From the NCBI RefSeq assembly GCF_047948215.1, contig NC_134456.1:63755529-63819528 (forward strand): 64,000 bases of DNA. The letters are read 5' to 3'. Below, piece after piece: positions 1 through 11,300 of the stretch (position 1 is its first letter; every line of letters begins with the position of its first letter). Origin of the DNA: Lycorma delicatula (Eukaryota > Arthropoda > Insecta > Hemiptera > Fulgoridae). The notes under the pieces were generated by a model. It worked only from the letters and a program-made list of their open reading frames with translations. It did not search any database and was not told the origin of the DNA. The position numbers were made by a program, and so were the translations under genes.

Positions 1-620
1 ACTCCAGTTATTTCAGGGAGTATCGTTCTAGCTGTGAATCTCGTCCAGTCTTTCTTATCAAACAGCCATCTTTTGGAGATGGGTTATATTTTTTTTAACG
101 TCAGTTTCAATTTACACCGGAAATGATCGCTTCCATGTAGATCCTCTAAAACATTAAAAGTGTACCCCGTTGCTATTCATCCACTTATAAGTACAAAATC
201 TATATAGGACGTCGATCCATCTCTGGCATTGAAAAATATTCCTGAACCACCATCTAAAATAATGAAATCAGAATTCAGAAGGAACTTTTCCAATTCTCTC
301 CCACGGGGATCTACTCGATCCAACCCCCAAAGAGAATTATGTGCACTGTCACCCACCAGTAATATGGGTGGAGTATGCTGAGCAATTATTCTTGCTATCT
401 AATCCTCCTTCCAATCAAAATTCGGCAAGTATATGTTGCAGATAGTGATCTGCAGCGGAAGTTTCATTCTGATTGCGACCGCTTGCAGATTTGTGTTTAT
501 TTCAACCGCTTTGGTGTAGCTCTAGTCGATTTTAATATAGCTACTCCATCTCTAACTCATATTTTGCGGTTGATCTCGTCGAAATGTATCTTCTGAATCG
601 GAAATTTGCATTTCGGCAGA
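1..620 (-). mobile_element. Non-LTR retrotransposon endonuclease domain, R1/I/Jockey-like, fragment
   Basis: Read on the minus strand, this stretch encodes the second half of an apurinic/apyrimidinic-type endonuclease of a non-LTR retrotransposon. Recognisable pieces are NIYLPNFDW, ILLVGDSAHNSLWGLD, an IDFVLISG segment preceded by DGSTSY, and the closing GSDHFRCKL, the serine-aspartate-histidine of the domain's final catalytic motif. Such domains nick target DNA to prime reverse transcription. Several stop codons and frame changes break the frame (for example after NFDWKED and after VLISG), so it is dead. The reverse transcriptase would lie to the left, outside the window. The gag-like piece at 740-1480 in the same orientation is probably its ORF1. 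The clade is inferred from overall style and could be I, Jockey or R1. Confidence 0.75.
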
Positions 621-739
621 AATGTGTTTCTTGCAGGCATATACAAATCGTATCTACATCATGTACCAAGCGTTAGAGCTCATGGATGTTTGACAAACAT
701 CAATTGATGTTCCATTGAATTATCGACTCGCTAATTTTT

Positions 740-1480
740 TAAATTATTTAATCTCTTGGTTTGCCTTTCGGCCTTCCTTTTTTCCTCTTCTTTTCCATTT
801 TTCGAACAGCTTCGTGTTCGATAAGTATGTCATCGCCTGCGTAGCTCCCGGCCTCCGAATCCGAGACCATCGAAGCCGCGGACAACGACGGGCATTGATC
901 TGCGCTTGCTTTAGGCACCGATTGAGAGACGGGAATTTGAGAGACCCCCGCAACAGTAGTCGCACCAGTCACCGCCTCAGGCAGGGGAGAAACAGGCCCC
1001 CTTGTGTTGATTTTTGTGGCCTCTGTAGTATAGATACCACCACGGTTTCAGGAGGCTTGGGAGCCTCCATATAAGAGTGCAAAGCAGTCACTTTCCTCAC
1101 ATCATCCAATATTTCACTTAAACAAACTTAGATCTCTGGCTTGGTATCTGTTTTCCTCTTATCAGGAGCACTTTTGTTCTTAATCAAGGTATCATCAGGA
1201 GACAATTTTTTTATCAATGGCTTTTTTATTTCTTTACGACTGAGAGACTTCATTTCATTTTCTATTATTCTCTCAATCATATCAGCCAAAGTGAGCGCAA
1301 GTTTTCCTAGAAGCTAGTTTGCATTAACAGCAGCTGGAGCAAGAGCAGGAAAAGTAGCCACAGCCTGAGCATAAGTTGTTGTCGCTCTAGACTTGTGGGC
1401 GTTTACAATTTTCCACTGTACCAGCTATTTCAGAAGTCTCAAATCTTGCATCCTCACCAAATAAAAAGAATCCTAGTCTC
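740..1480 (-). pseudogene. gag-like ORF1 remnant of the non-LTR element
   Basis: The minus strand gives low-complexity gag-like protein pieces: an Ala/Thr-rich stretch (ATTYAQAVATFPALAPAAV), then LADMIERIIENEMKSLSRKE, a Lys/Pro-rich stretch, VTALHSYMEAPKPPETVV, and a basic end with KKRKKGRPKGKPRD resembling an AT-hook or nuclear-localisation peptide. Basic endings like this occur in ORF1 proteins that package retrotransposon RNA. It sits immediately upstream, in transcription order, of the endonuclease at 1-620. In-frame stops (after PAAVNAN and after TDTKPEI) show decay. No zinc knuckles were recognised in the surviving part, so the ORF1 identity rests on position and composition. Confidence 0.5.
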
Positions 1481-2570
1481 CTCTTATGTGTGGTATCATA
1501 TCAGTGATGGGTTCTAACTCTTTGTACACGACTGTGTTGGGCACAATCCACTACTGCCCATCTTTTTGGTACTTTTTGTTGTTGCAGGTTCCACCAATTC
1601 TTCTTTCATTTTTCTGGAGTCTGTCAATCTTTCAATGTTCAGAAGGAAAAGTGTTTCTGCTGCATATATGGATTCCGGTTTTATAACTGTGTTATAGTGT
1701 CTTATTTTTGGGTTGATTGATAGACATTTTTTATTGTAGGGATACCAGGCTAATTTTTGTGCGTTAGCTAATTTGTTTGTCCTTATCTGGATTGAGGTTT
1801 TTTCATTTAGGTTGTTTGTTATTACCTCTCAGACGTATTTAAATTCAGTTACTATTTTGTCTTTATTACTATTTATGTTCATTTCTTTTAATTGAGTTGG
1901 GTTTGGGGCATAATTTTGTCTTTTCAAATGATATTTTGAGGTCAATTTTATTTGCAATGTTTTAAGTTCTAATATCTGTTTTAACTTTATCAATGTCATT
2001 TACTAGTAGTGCCAATTCGTCAGCAAAACCAAGGCAATTAGTTTTGATTTTTTGGTTTATTTTTTTTTTAGGGGATCATTTCCCCCATTCTTCATTATTA
2101 TTTTTGAGCCATTCCCTCATTACCATCTCCAGATTGCATTTGAGTAGTAGCAGTGACAGTCCATCACCTTGGCACAGTACTGTTTTGATTTCAATTGGTT
2201 TCAAGAGTTTGCCTCTCAATTTCACTTTTATTTAGTGTTTGTGAGAGTCACTTTTAACATGTTTATTAATTTGGAATGAAGTCTGAGTTCTTAGAATTTT
2301 TAGTAGGGATTCTCTGTGAATGCTTGCTTGTAGACTGCTATTATCTATTATCATCATGTCTCTGCATCGTTTTCTGTTGTAATCCATTACTTGCTTGAGA
2401 CTCATGATCTGCTATGAACAACCCCTCCAGGGTCTGAAACCTCCCTGATATCCTAAGACTTTTATGTTATTCTAATCTAGTTCGCTACCAATCTATGTGT
2501 CAGACCATAAGGAACAGTTTGAAAGGCTTTTGGTGTGAATGGTGGGGTTTTCTTGTTTATTCCATTAGGT
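1480..2570 (-). pseudogene. RTE-type reverse transcriptase remnant
   Basis: The minus strand carries scattered reverse transcriptase motifs in the expected order. From 2470 downwards: YQGGFRPWRGC, then IMSLKQVMDYNRKRCRDM, SIHRESLLKILR, a LRGKLLKPIEIKTVLCQGDGL block, FADELALLVNDIDKV (the catalytic YADD motif altered to FADE), KISFEKTKL, and last the region leading to YNTVIKPESIYAAETL-like sequence near 1660. The order matches the RTE-type elements often annotated in insects as craniofacial development protein 2-like. The frame shifts repeatedly and the catalytic aspartate pair is damaged, so it cannot be active. It belongs to the same general family as the element at 4212-6293, which keeps the endonuclease but has lost this domain. 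Confidence 0.75.
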
Positions 2571-2635
2571 CCATACAATAACAGCGTACAATTGACAGTT
2601 TTAGATTTTTTATGCATAATTTATATTTAATATTA

Positions 2636-2750
2636 TATGAAATAAACCACCAAAACACAGTAACTAGATAAGGTAAATTTACCATATTAATTTCCAATAA
2701 CTAACTTTCATCATCTGACTATCTGTTAGAATACAAACATATTATTACAA
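2636..2750 (+). repeat. Dispersed repeat copy with GAAATAAACCACC motif
   Basis: A segment starting ATATGAAATAAACCACCAAA recurs, diverged, at both ends of the inverted-repeat structure at 44715-45005. The match runs about 70 bp, through an ACAGTAACTAGATAAGGTAA-like stretch. It looks like a terminal piece of a repeat family with no coding part seen here. Its identity is unknown; a Penelope-like or other terminal repeat is possible. Confidence 0.5.
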
Positions 2751-2899
2751 ACTGCAAAAATAATTTAGGGATTTTGGAAATTTGTAATAATAATAAAAAA
2801 TGAATGTACTTGAGAAATATTACATTTATAAATAGAAACAAAAATATAAAATGATGAATTATTAGATTCATTCAAAGATGATGATTTAATTAAAAAGAT

Positions 2900-3950
2900 A
2901 ATCTAACGCCCATTCTGACCCGCAGGGGAAGACATCACACCATTCCTTCCTAGTCCTGTAGTCCTGATGGGCTTCACAGGAGGTCATCTTCTAGACCCTC
3001 AATACCTGACTGCATATCTCATTCATCAGTAGGCCTCTATCATCATGGCACTGATGCAAATGCCTTGAAAAACATTATTGTTGGTGTTGAACCCATCAAC
3101 TAACAAAAGATATTTTTCAAACTCACCTAAACCGAATCAAAAAAAAAACTGATAGGGAATAAAAATTTACAAATTGAGCTATAACAAAATATTAATTTCA
3201 TACCCACAAAAATTGTTCACAAAATCACAATTTTGATCTACCATACCAAAGCATCCAAAATTACTTATAAATCAACTCACGAACTTATCAAACAATACCA
3301 GGCACAACTGCTGAACACACCTACTCTGGCGGAAATGCATCCAAACAGATCCCTAGCCACCCAGGTTACTATTCTATACTGAACACCTTCTGCAATCCTT
3401 TCGAGCATCAAAACCCTTAAAAATTTTTCAACAATGCAACACTCATCTCCAACTTTCCAGTTAGCCTGCAGTTCCAGACTCAAACCAGTACCCTCAAAGC
3501 TTCCTAACCACCTCTGCATGCCTAAACTCACATTTTGATCTAATGTACTGCACATGTTTGCATGTATGCATCAACCAATACTAAGCATTGAAGACACTGA
3601 ACCGAGTCGGTCAAGCCAAATCAAAACTGTCTGAAATGCACCATGTCCTGAAAGGAACTGAGTCGCATGCTGGTCTGGGGAGATCCATAAGGTGACTCCC
3701 AACACCCTTATGTCTGGAAAGAGACCGTGCATATACTGCTCATCTGCCATCTTATCCCACCTGACTTGCCAAATACCAAAACCTTCCTCCTCTATTTCCA
3801 AAATATGCTGCTCAGTCAGTTACTGGACTTCTTCACGCAGAAACGTAACTATTGTTCGACTCAAGGACGTCAATTGGTTTAACACTAGTGATAACTACAA
3901 CTGCCTCATGTAAAATAGTCATATAGCCCCCATCACAGTAACAGGAGACT
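2900..3950 (-). pseudogene. R1-like retrotransposon ORF2 C-terminal remnant
   Basis: Two minus-strand open stretches (3571-3801 and 3277-3555, in different frames) encode the C-terminal region that follows the reverse transcriptase in R1/Jockey-type elements. Key pieces are WQVRWDKMADEQYMHGLFPD, ISPDQHATQFLSGHG, and further on a region ending VEKFLRVLMLERIAEGV. The same three landmarks appear on the plus strand at 63240-63590 (WQVRWIELPNGCCVHGMFPD, ISPNQYITQFLAGHG, VAGFLRFLALRRNTEGV), so the two loci are copies of one family in opposite orientation. The downstream part (about 2905-3060) is probably the element's 3' untranslated region and resembles 31570-31720. Frameshifts and stops mark it as dead. 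Confidence 0.75.
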
Positions 3951-4200
3951 CTGAGTTCTCAACAGAATATTGTGGTAGCTTTTATACCTCATTCTGTTTG
4001 CCCTAGCAGGTGGTACATAAAGAATAATCGCAGTTGGCAATAATTAGTTTTGGGTGAAATGAGATACCTTAAAAAAAAGCCAACAATATGTTTCATTAAG
4101 GAAAGAAAAATAAATAAGGATGAAGCAGATAAGAAGCTGTACAGAAAACTGACTACCAAATTAAGAAATGTAACAAAAGAAGCAAAGATAAATTGCTTGT

Positions 4201-4211
4201 AGATAAACTCT
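4201..4211 (+). repeat. Left target-site duplication of RTE-type element
   Basis: AGATAAACTCT here is repeated exactly at 6294-6304, immediately flanking the element at 4212-6293. An 11-bp direct repeat is a normal product of target-primed reverse transcription. Confidence 0.8.
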
Positions 4212-6293
4212 CCTCTATGAATCATGAGACCTTGCCGTTGGTGAGGGGGCTTGAGTGTCAGGGATACAGAGTAGCTGGACCGAAGGTGCAACCATATCGG
4301 AGAGGTATCTGTTGAGAGCCAGACTAAGGAATGATTCCTGAAAAAGGGCAGCAGCTCTTTCAGTAGTTCTTAGGGGCGTGAGTCACAATGACTTAAACGG
4401 CCATATCAACATCACTCAGTCCTCTGAGTACAGCGCAGCTGAAAGCAATGGAAAACTACAGCTGTTTTTTTTTCCAAGAAAATGTGGCTCTCTGCATTTT
4501 CACTTAACAATAATGGAGGCGCCTTCCTTGGTAAAATATTCCGGAGGTAAAATAGTCCCCCGTTCGGATCTTCGGGTGGGGACTACTAAGGAAGGAGTCA
4601 CCAGAAAAGTAAAAAATAACATTTTACGAGTCAGAGCGTGGAATGTTAGAAGCTTAAAAAAGGTTGGTAGGGTAGAAAATTTAAAAAGGGAAATGGATAG
4701 GGTATAGGTGGATATAGTAGGAATTAGTGAGGTTCGATGGGAAGAGGAAGGCGACTTTTGGGCAGGTGACTTTAGAGTAATTAACTCAGCGTCAAATAAT
4801 GGGCAGGCAGGAGTAGGTTTCGTGATGAACAAGAAGATAGGGAGGAGAGTGGAGTATTTCAAGACGCATAGCGATAGAGTCATTGTAATAAGGATAAAAT
4901 CAAAACCTAAACCGACAACGATTGTTAAAGTCTATATACCTACAAGCGCCCATGATGATGATGAGGTAGAGTGTGTATACGAAGAGATTGATGAAGCAAT
5001 TAAACACGTAAAAGGAGATGAAAATTTAATAATAGTTGGAGATTGGAATGCAAGCATTGGAAAATGCAAGGAAGGAAATATAGTGGGTGAATACGGGCTG
5101 GGCAGAAGGAATGAAAGAGGGGACCGACTTATAGAGTTTTGCACGAAGTATAATTTAGTAATTGCCAACACCCAATTTAAAAATCATAATAGAAGAATAT
5201 ACACTTGGAAAAAGCCAGGCGATACTGCAAGGTATCAGATAGATTATATCATGGTTAAGCAAAGATTTAGAAATCAACTCGTTGACTGCAAAACTTACCC
5301 TGGAGCAGACATTGATAGCGACCATAATTTGGTGATAATGAAATGTAGATTGGGGTTTAAAAACCTGAAGAAAAGGTGTCAGATGAATCGATGGAATTTA
5401 GAGAAGCTTGAGGAAGAAGAGGTAAAGAAGATTTTTGAGGAGGACATCGCAAGAGGTCTGAGTAAAAAGGATAAGTTAGAAAATGTAGAAGAAGAATGGG
5501 AGAATGTTAAAAAGGAAATTCTTAAATCAGCAGAAGCAAACTAAGGCGGAATAAAGAGAACTGGTAGAAAACCTTGGGTTTCAGACGATATATTGCAGCT
5601 GATGGATGAACGTAGAAAATATAAGAATGCTAGTGATGAAGAAAGTAAAAGGAACTATCGGCAATTAAGAAATGCTATAAACAGGAAGTGCAAACTAGCG
5701 AAAGAAGAGTGGATTAAAGAAAAGTGTTCAGAAGTGGAAAGAGAAATGAACATTGGTAAAATAGACGGAGCATACAGGAAAGTTAAGGAAAATTTTGGGG
5801 TACATAAATTAAAATCTAATAATGTGTTAAACAAAGATGGTACACCAATATATAATACAAAAGGTATAGTCGATAGATGGGTGGAATATATTGAAGAGTT
5901 ATACGGAGGAAATGAATTAGAAAATGGTGTTATAGAGGAAGAAGAGGAAGTTGAGGAGGATGAAATGGGAGAAACAATACAGAGATTGAATTTAAGAGAG
6001 CATTAAAAGATTTAAATGGCAGAAAGGCTCCTGTAATAGATGGAATACCTGTAGAATTACTGCGCAGACAGTACTTATAGGCCACATACTAAGGCATCCT
6101 GGAATAGTCGCTTTAATATTGGAAGGACAGGTAGAAGGGAAAAATTGTGTAGGCAGGCCACGTTCGGAATATGGAAAACAAATTGTTGGGGATGTAGGAT
6201 GTAGAGGGTATACTGAAATGAAATGACTAGCGCTAGATAGGGAATCTTGGAGATGCATCAAACCAGTCAAATGACTGAAGACAAAATAAAAAA
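4212..6293 (+). mobile_element. RTE-type non-LTR retrotransposon with internally deleted reverse transcriptase
   Basis: After about 300 bp of untranslated leader, the ORF begins near 4560. It encodes an exonuclease-endonuclease-phosphatase-type nuclease: RVRAWNVRSLK, VGISEVRWEEEG, LIIVGDWNASIGK, and near 5310 the end motif SDHNLVI. A linker follows (TGRKPWVSDDILQLMDERRK, LNKDGTPIYNTKGIVDRWVE) and the very start of the reverse transcriptase (LKDLNGRKAPVIDGIPVELL, near 6005). The sequence then jumps straight to the last ~60 residues of such proteins (IGHILRHPGIVALILEGQVE). All catalytic reverse transcriptase motifs are therefore missing. An in-frame TAG at 4705-4707, a TAA near 5542 and a frameshift near 6000 also break the ORF. 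It ends in an A-rich tail and is flanked by an 11-bp duplication, so the 5' end looks complete. Confidence 0.9.
4708..5544 (+). pseudogene. Endonuclease and linker ORF of the RTE-type element
   Basis: This 278-residue open stretch is the best preserved part of the retrotransposon. It covers most of an apurinic-type endonuclease: the catalytic glutamate in the ISEVRW motif, GDWNASIG for metal binding and phosphate contact, RRNERGDRLIEFCTKYNLVIAN, and the terminal SDHNLVI motif. Because the frame is open, this domain seems to have decayed less than the rest. The upstream half of the domain lies in the same frame but is separated by a TAG at 4705. The downstream linker continues at 5545-6003 in the same frame after a TAA. 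It has no function in isolation that I can support. Database hits would probably be named craniofacial development protein 2-like. Confidence 0.85.
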
Positions 6294-6304
6294 AGATAAA
6301 CTCT
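6294..6304 (+). repeat. Right target-site duplication of RTE-type element
   Basis: Exact second copy of AGATAAACTCT (first copy 4201-4211), directly after the A-rich tail of the retrotransposon. Confidence 0.8.
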
Positions 6305-6477
6305 TCGATATAGAAGATGTAGGAAAAAAATAACAGTATAGACTAACATAAAAAAAATACCCAAATATCAATAATATCAATAGAATATCAATAGAATGTC
6401 AAGGAATCTTACTGTCAGATTCAGGAAGCCTAAATTTCTATATTAAGATTATTTTTATATAAGGCTATATTTTTCTA

Positions 6478-6517
6478 GGCTAAAGACATTTGAATTTGAA
6501 ATCAAATGTCTTTAGCC
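6478..6517. repeat. Perfect 16-bp inverted repeat (hairpin)
   Basis: GGCTAAAGACATTTGA at 6478-6493 is followed by an 8-nt loop and its exact reverse complement at 6502-6517. It lies between the RTE element and the fragment at 6528-6725. No coding context explains it. It could be a transposon-end hairpin or a small foldback element. Confidence 0.75.
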
Positions 6518-6527
6518 TTACCATTTT

Positions 6528-6725
6528 TTGGCATGGAGGAGATCAAACAAACTTAAATGGACAGACAGAGAGAAAAATGAAAAAGCAATGAGAAGAGCGA
6601 ACCAGAATATAAGTTATATCAGAACAACCCATAATAATTCAGAATTTAATGTTTGGTTGGAATTTATGAAGAAGAAGGATTATTTTTTTAACAGTGCTAG
6701 AAGAAGCTGTAGAAAGTACAAATAA
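6528..6725 (+). pseudogene. Possible non-LTR reverse transcriptase C-terminal scrap
   Basis: A short open stretch reads WRRSNKLKWTDREKNEKAMR and continues with RANQNISYIRTTHNN. The LKWTDREKNEKAMRR segment resembles the C-terminal LRWTERVKNEEVLRR stretch common in RTE-type reverse transcriptases. Only this motif supports the call. It may belong to the neighbouring RTE family or be an unrelated chance ORF. Confidence 0.35.
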
Positions 6726-7825
6726 TGAGAGGCCAGAAAAGGTTAATAGACAGTCTTAAATTAAATGTGAACAATTAAATATTTTAAAATTTAACTAGAA
6801 ATAGTCAGGAAAACAGTCCAAGAAACCTATTTCAGGGTATATAATTCTGGGATGATGATACACATTACAAGCTGCACTACATAAGTTAAAACTTACACGT
6901 TCAAAAATTTCACATTTTTCTGAATAAAATGACTACTACCTCTGATTATATATGCAATGTATAACTTAACAATAAAATAATTATTTAGAAATATTAAACC
7001 AATAAATACAGTTACAAAATTACTACCACAAAAACTGAAACTTCTAATCAAAAAGCGGGCATTCCATTCTCTTTCTAGTACTATTTGCTTTTATACAGGA
7101 AATCTGTTTACTTCTATCATCAGGGAAGTAACATCATTGCCTTCCTCACATTTCTCATATTTAGCATGCCCAAAGTTGATATAAAATAAATTTTTGCATC
7201 AACAAAAAGTATTTTTGAATAAAGTCATGTATATATTGTTGTACGGACATTTTACTCACTACAAAACCGTTTGTAAATCGACTATTGGGTATATCATTTT
7301 AAGGTGAAAGCTCTAAAATCTGAGTCTTCCGTTTTATATCCTTTTCTTCTAGCTAAGCTACAAAAAGTACTTTGATTACAGTAAAATGTATTGTAGTTCA
7401 TCTAAATGCTTTTTTTATGTATTTTTTTAAACACAGTAAGTTTCTTTTAGGTTAAGAAAGAATATGGTGTTTCTTAAGTCCGTTTGAAACATGTCAGCAA
7501 TTTAAAATTTATTTTACCTTTGTCTTGTACAACTAAAAGGTAGTGAAAATGAGTTAATACAGCAAATGAGCAAATACAGTTATACAAACCAAGATAGTTA
7601 TAGTAAATAGTGAGCTGTTTGAACGAACCTTCTCTTACATATACATACCTTAAATTTCAAACTTACAAAGAACGCATACCTTCACTTCGTTCAGTTCAAA
7701 AAGTAAGCTAACTTAATGTTGGCTTTGGCAACCATATTTCAGACATTATTAGTAAAGTATTAGGTAGTATTTCGTGAGGTTGTTGTTTAGTCGGTGTGTA
7801 TGTTTATTTATTTATTATTTTTAAA
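6726..7825. other. Intergenic DNA and presumed promoter/5' UTR of the ZFC3H1-like gene
   Basis: AT-rich sequence with no ORF or repeat that I can assign. The start codon at 7826 implies that the promoter and 5' UTR lie in its right-hand part. A TCAGT, the arthropod initiator consensus, occurs at about 7689-7693, but no TATA box stands 30 bp before it, so no transcription start is claimed. Confidence 0.4.
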
Positions 7826-8354
7826 ATGGATAAGTGCGTTCAAAGTTTGGTTGCAAATTTTAATGATGGAGCAGAAGAAGGAGAAATAATGGAAGAAGAC
7901 AATAATGCTGAATTAGGAGTTGATCTGTCTTATGATACTGTTAGTTCTAGTTCGTTAGCTGCTTCTAATAATTCTGTTCAAAAAGATGTGATCTTGTGTA
8001 ATGAGTTGCGATCGCCAGAAAGTTTAATAAACGATGAAATTCTGTTCGCAGCAGAGAAAACTTCTAGGAGGAAATCAAAACAGGGAAAAATTCGTGATTG
8101 TTTAGGAATGAGTGATTCTCGTGGCCTACCTAAAAAACACAAATGTGTTAAGCACTCGAAACGTGCTTTCAAGACTAAAATGAGAATTTGTAAACTTGAC
8201 TGTGATAAAAGTTCAGTGCCAGTTCTTCATCATGCTAAAGATTCCAATTTAATGGGCGATTTTTTTCCGCCCAAATCAGCTGATAAAACGTCTGATATTA
8301 TTTTTATAAGCGATGATGATCGTCATACTCGTGGCTTTGTGTCGGCTAGAAGGG
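7826..8354 (+). CDS. ZFC3H1: ZFC3H1-like exon 1
   Basis: Codes residues 1-176 plus one base. It starts in AAAATGG context and ends at the donor GG|GTAAGC. It contains the acidic GAEEGEIMEEDNN stretch, which corresponds to the EEGELEDGEISDDD start of vertebrate ZFC3H1, followed by Ser-rich and Lys-rich low-complexity sequence (KKHKCVKHSKRAFKTKMR) and IIFISDDD. A second GTAAGC at about 8385 lies beyond an in-frame TAA at 8376 and cannot be the coding donor. Confidence 0.85.
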
Positions 8355-11300
8355 GTAAGCAAAAGTATTTTACTTAACAAACAGGTAAGCTTTACTTTAC
8401 AATGTGCTGTTCAGTTAGCAATATTTAAAAAGTTACCTTAAGTGATTTTGGATACTGTTGTTTTAATGTTTATTGAATATTGTTAGTGTCTTTATAGATG
8501 CTTAACCTTGGAGTTCTTTTTATCTAGTAACACAACATTTATTTTCAAAATAATTTGTTAAATAAAAGAAAAAAATAATCCGATAGCTTATTCTTTATGG
8601 AAGTGGCAACTTCAATATTTTTCTACTGAAAATTGGAAGTATTAGTCAAAATAGTTATGTATTTTCACCTCTCTACATAATTCTCCTTTTCATAATTGTA
8701 CATACATTATCTTTTTAGTCTACAATTATTATGTGGTAAATAAAAGTATATTATGTGACAATATTTGGGCTTGTAAGTAATTTTAGTAGGATTATTTTTA
8801 CCTAAAAATAATCTTATGTTTGTTTGTTTCATCATTATATTCTATAAATTTATGATTACTATTCTATAAATTACTTCTTATCCATTCCACACAATAGATT
8901 TAAAGAAGATTTCCCTAGCCTATTCACCTAGTCTTTCACCATCTAGCATTTTGTGTAAATTTGAATGGGTTATATCAGCTAATTTTTTTTACGTAGAAAA
9001 AATATTACAAGTACTACTACCCATATAATAATTGTAATTAGTGTATTTTAAAATCTATAAAGTAAATAGTTACACACTTAAAAAGTTGTGATATTTTTGA
9101 AAAACAACAAAGTATAATTGTAAAAGTAACAATTAATCTGTTCTTTAATCACAAAACTCAACTTTGTTTAGACTTTAGCAAATTTTTTTAACGAGTGAAA
9201 ATAATTATAAATATTTATTTGGCATTGTGTAATTTTTTGTTGTATTTTGCTTGAAAATATTTTCTTGTATTATCCATCATGGATTATATGAATGAGTCTC
9301 TTCAGCTTGCCACTTTCAGTTTATGGTTCTGTAAAAGGCACAACATCATATAGTTAAGGTCACATCTACTTCTCTCTGTAATGTTTGACAATTATTTAAA
9401 GAAAGCGCACAATTCTTCTCTATATATTGTCTCCATTATATATATGATCTCTGTAATTATATACAGTTATGGACTCACCCCTCCCCCACAATTTTGATGA
9501 AATTTGGATTCTTTATTTAGGATGTAAGTTCTTTATTACAAATGAAATAATCAGAAATACTTTTCACCTGAGTTACCTCCCTCTAAGTTACACAATTCCC
9601 ACGCCAAAAATTTTGTTATTCAGCATTGTACAAATGTAATGACGAAATAATTGGCACAGATGTACCAATTTCATTGTGCACGTGTAATGTACATTACTTT
9701 CGGACTAAATAATTTGGTTTCAGGGAAATTAAATTAAGATAGGTTAAGCTTGCCGGTCTCTGTGGCACAAGTGGTAGCATCTTGGTCTTTCATACGGAGT
9801 TCCTGGGTTTGGATTCCAATCAGGCATGGCATTTACACATGCTATAAAATTTCATTTCATCTCATTCTCAGAAGCTATATCTAACGGTGGTCTCAAAGGC
9901 TGAAAAAAAAAAACATAAGGTGTAGGTTTTAGTAAATCTACAAAAACATTATATGGTGTAAATGACTTGGCTAACTCACCGGGTTGGTCTAGTGGTGAAT
10001 TCGTCTTCCAAAATCAGCTGATTTGGAAGTCAAGAGTTTCAGCGTTCAAGTCTTAGTAAAGGCAGTTACTTTTATACGGATTTGAATACTAGATCATGGA
10101 TACCAGTGTTCTATGGTGGTTGGGTTTCAGTTTACCACACATCTCAGGAATGGTCGAACTGAGACTGTACAAGACTACACTTCATATACACTCGTACATG
10201 TCATCCTCTGAAGTAATAACCTGAACGGTTATTCCCAGAGGCTAAACAGGAAAAAGAAAAACTAATGAATCTGTGTACCGAACTTTGTACAATACCAACA
10301 CAACCTAATGCTCACTAACCAGTCTTAAATATTAAATTGGTCGATTGTTCAACTAGGTCCAAAATTATATACAATAACTTAGTCATTACACTTGCACAGT
10401 GCTAAATTACAAAATTTTTGGTGAGGGTACTGTATAACTTAGAAAGGACAGCTCAAGTGAAAAGTGTTTTCAACAAATGATTTCAATTGTAATGAATAAC
10501 TTGTGACTTAGATAAAGTATATCCAAATTTCATCAAAATCAGAGATTTGTCCATAATTGAATAAAATTACCACAATCTCTTAAACAACTTCAAAATCCTG
10601 ATTTCAGCTGGGTATATTTGGGATTCTTACCCTCTCTTTACAAAATTCTAAACACTTTAACATCTTTCTTCTTTATCACATGAGAAAGTTTTGCCAAAAT
10701 AATGAGACCCTTCACTATTAGTTCTTTATCACCTGTTCAAAGATCTACTAAACATGATTTTGAAACATATTGGCTACCTCCTCTAAAAGCTTTTGTTTGT
10801 GAGTTTTTCTTTGGCAGTCTTAAAATTGCCTACTGCAGTTTGTTTTTAAAGCCTTCTATAGCATGTACACATGTGCGCATATGTGTGTGTTGATGAAAGC
10901 TTTCCCCAGTCCCTGAAAATCTTATAATTCTTCCAGCATGCATTGAAGATCTGAGTTAAAGCAACCTTAATGTAAAACAAGTCCTCCATACTGCAGTAAC
11001 TGCATTATAATCCAGTCTAAACAAACAGGTTTATAATTTTTGAAGGTATTTAAAACTTATTAAAATTTATTCATAGGTTTCTCGCTTTCTAGACATGATT
11101 AGTTTTGAAGCTTGAATTTATCCTCAATAAATAGGTTATGTATTTTAATAATACCAAAATATTCTATTTTAATAATACATTCCAGTTTGACTGCACCATC
11201 AGTTTCCTCATGAACTGAACTACTTCTGTCAAATTCAGCCGAAAATTGCTGACATTCCTACTTAATTTATTTTCACTTGACTTGCACCATTATAACCATA

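Larger units (their letters stand above)
9464..10559. mobile_element. TIR DNA element (MITE-like) with two SINEs nested inside
   Basis: Inverted arms of about 180-200 bp flank this element: the left arm starts CAGTTATGGACTC at 9464 and the right arm ends GAGATTTGTCCATAATTG at 10559. Inside the arms, diverged matches continue (ATTTTGATGAAATTTGGAT, CAAAAATTTTGT and TGTAATGAC occur in both when one is reverse-complemented). No transposase is present, so it is non-autonomous. Without the two SINEs (9752-9913 and 9978-10261) the element would be about 650 bp. TA precedes the left end; the right end is less clear. Confidence 0.75.

Noticed and set aside
4500..4883. 127-codon minus-strand ORF
   Set aside because: Antisense shadow of the RTE-type endonuclease region.
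7796..7825. Upstream ATG at 7796 as the start codon
   Set aside because: It adds MYVYLFIIFK, a hydrophobic stretch untypical of a nuclear protein, and has a weaker context than AAAATGG at 7826.
8371..8390. Donor CAG|GTAAGC at 8385
   Set aside because: An in-frame TAA precedes it; the donor at 8355 matches the phase of exon 2.
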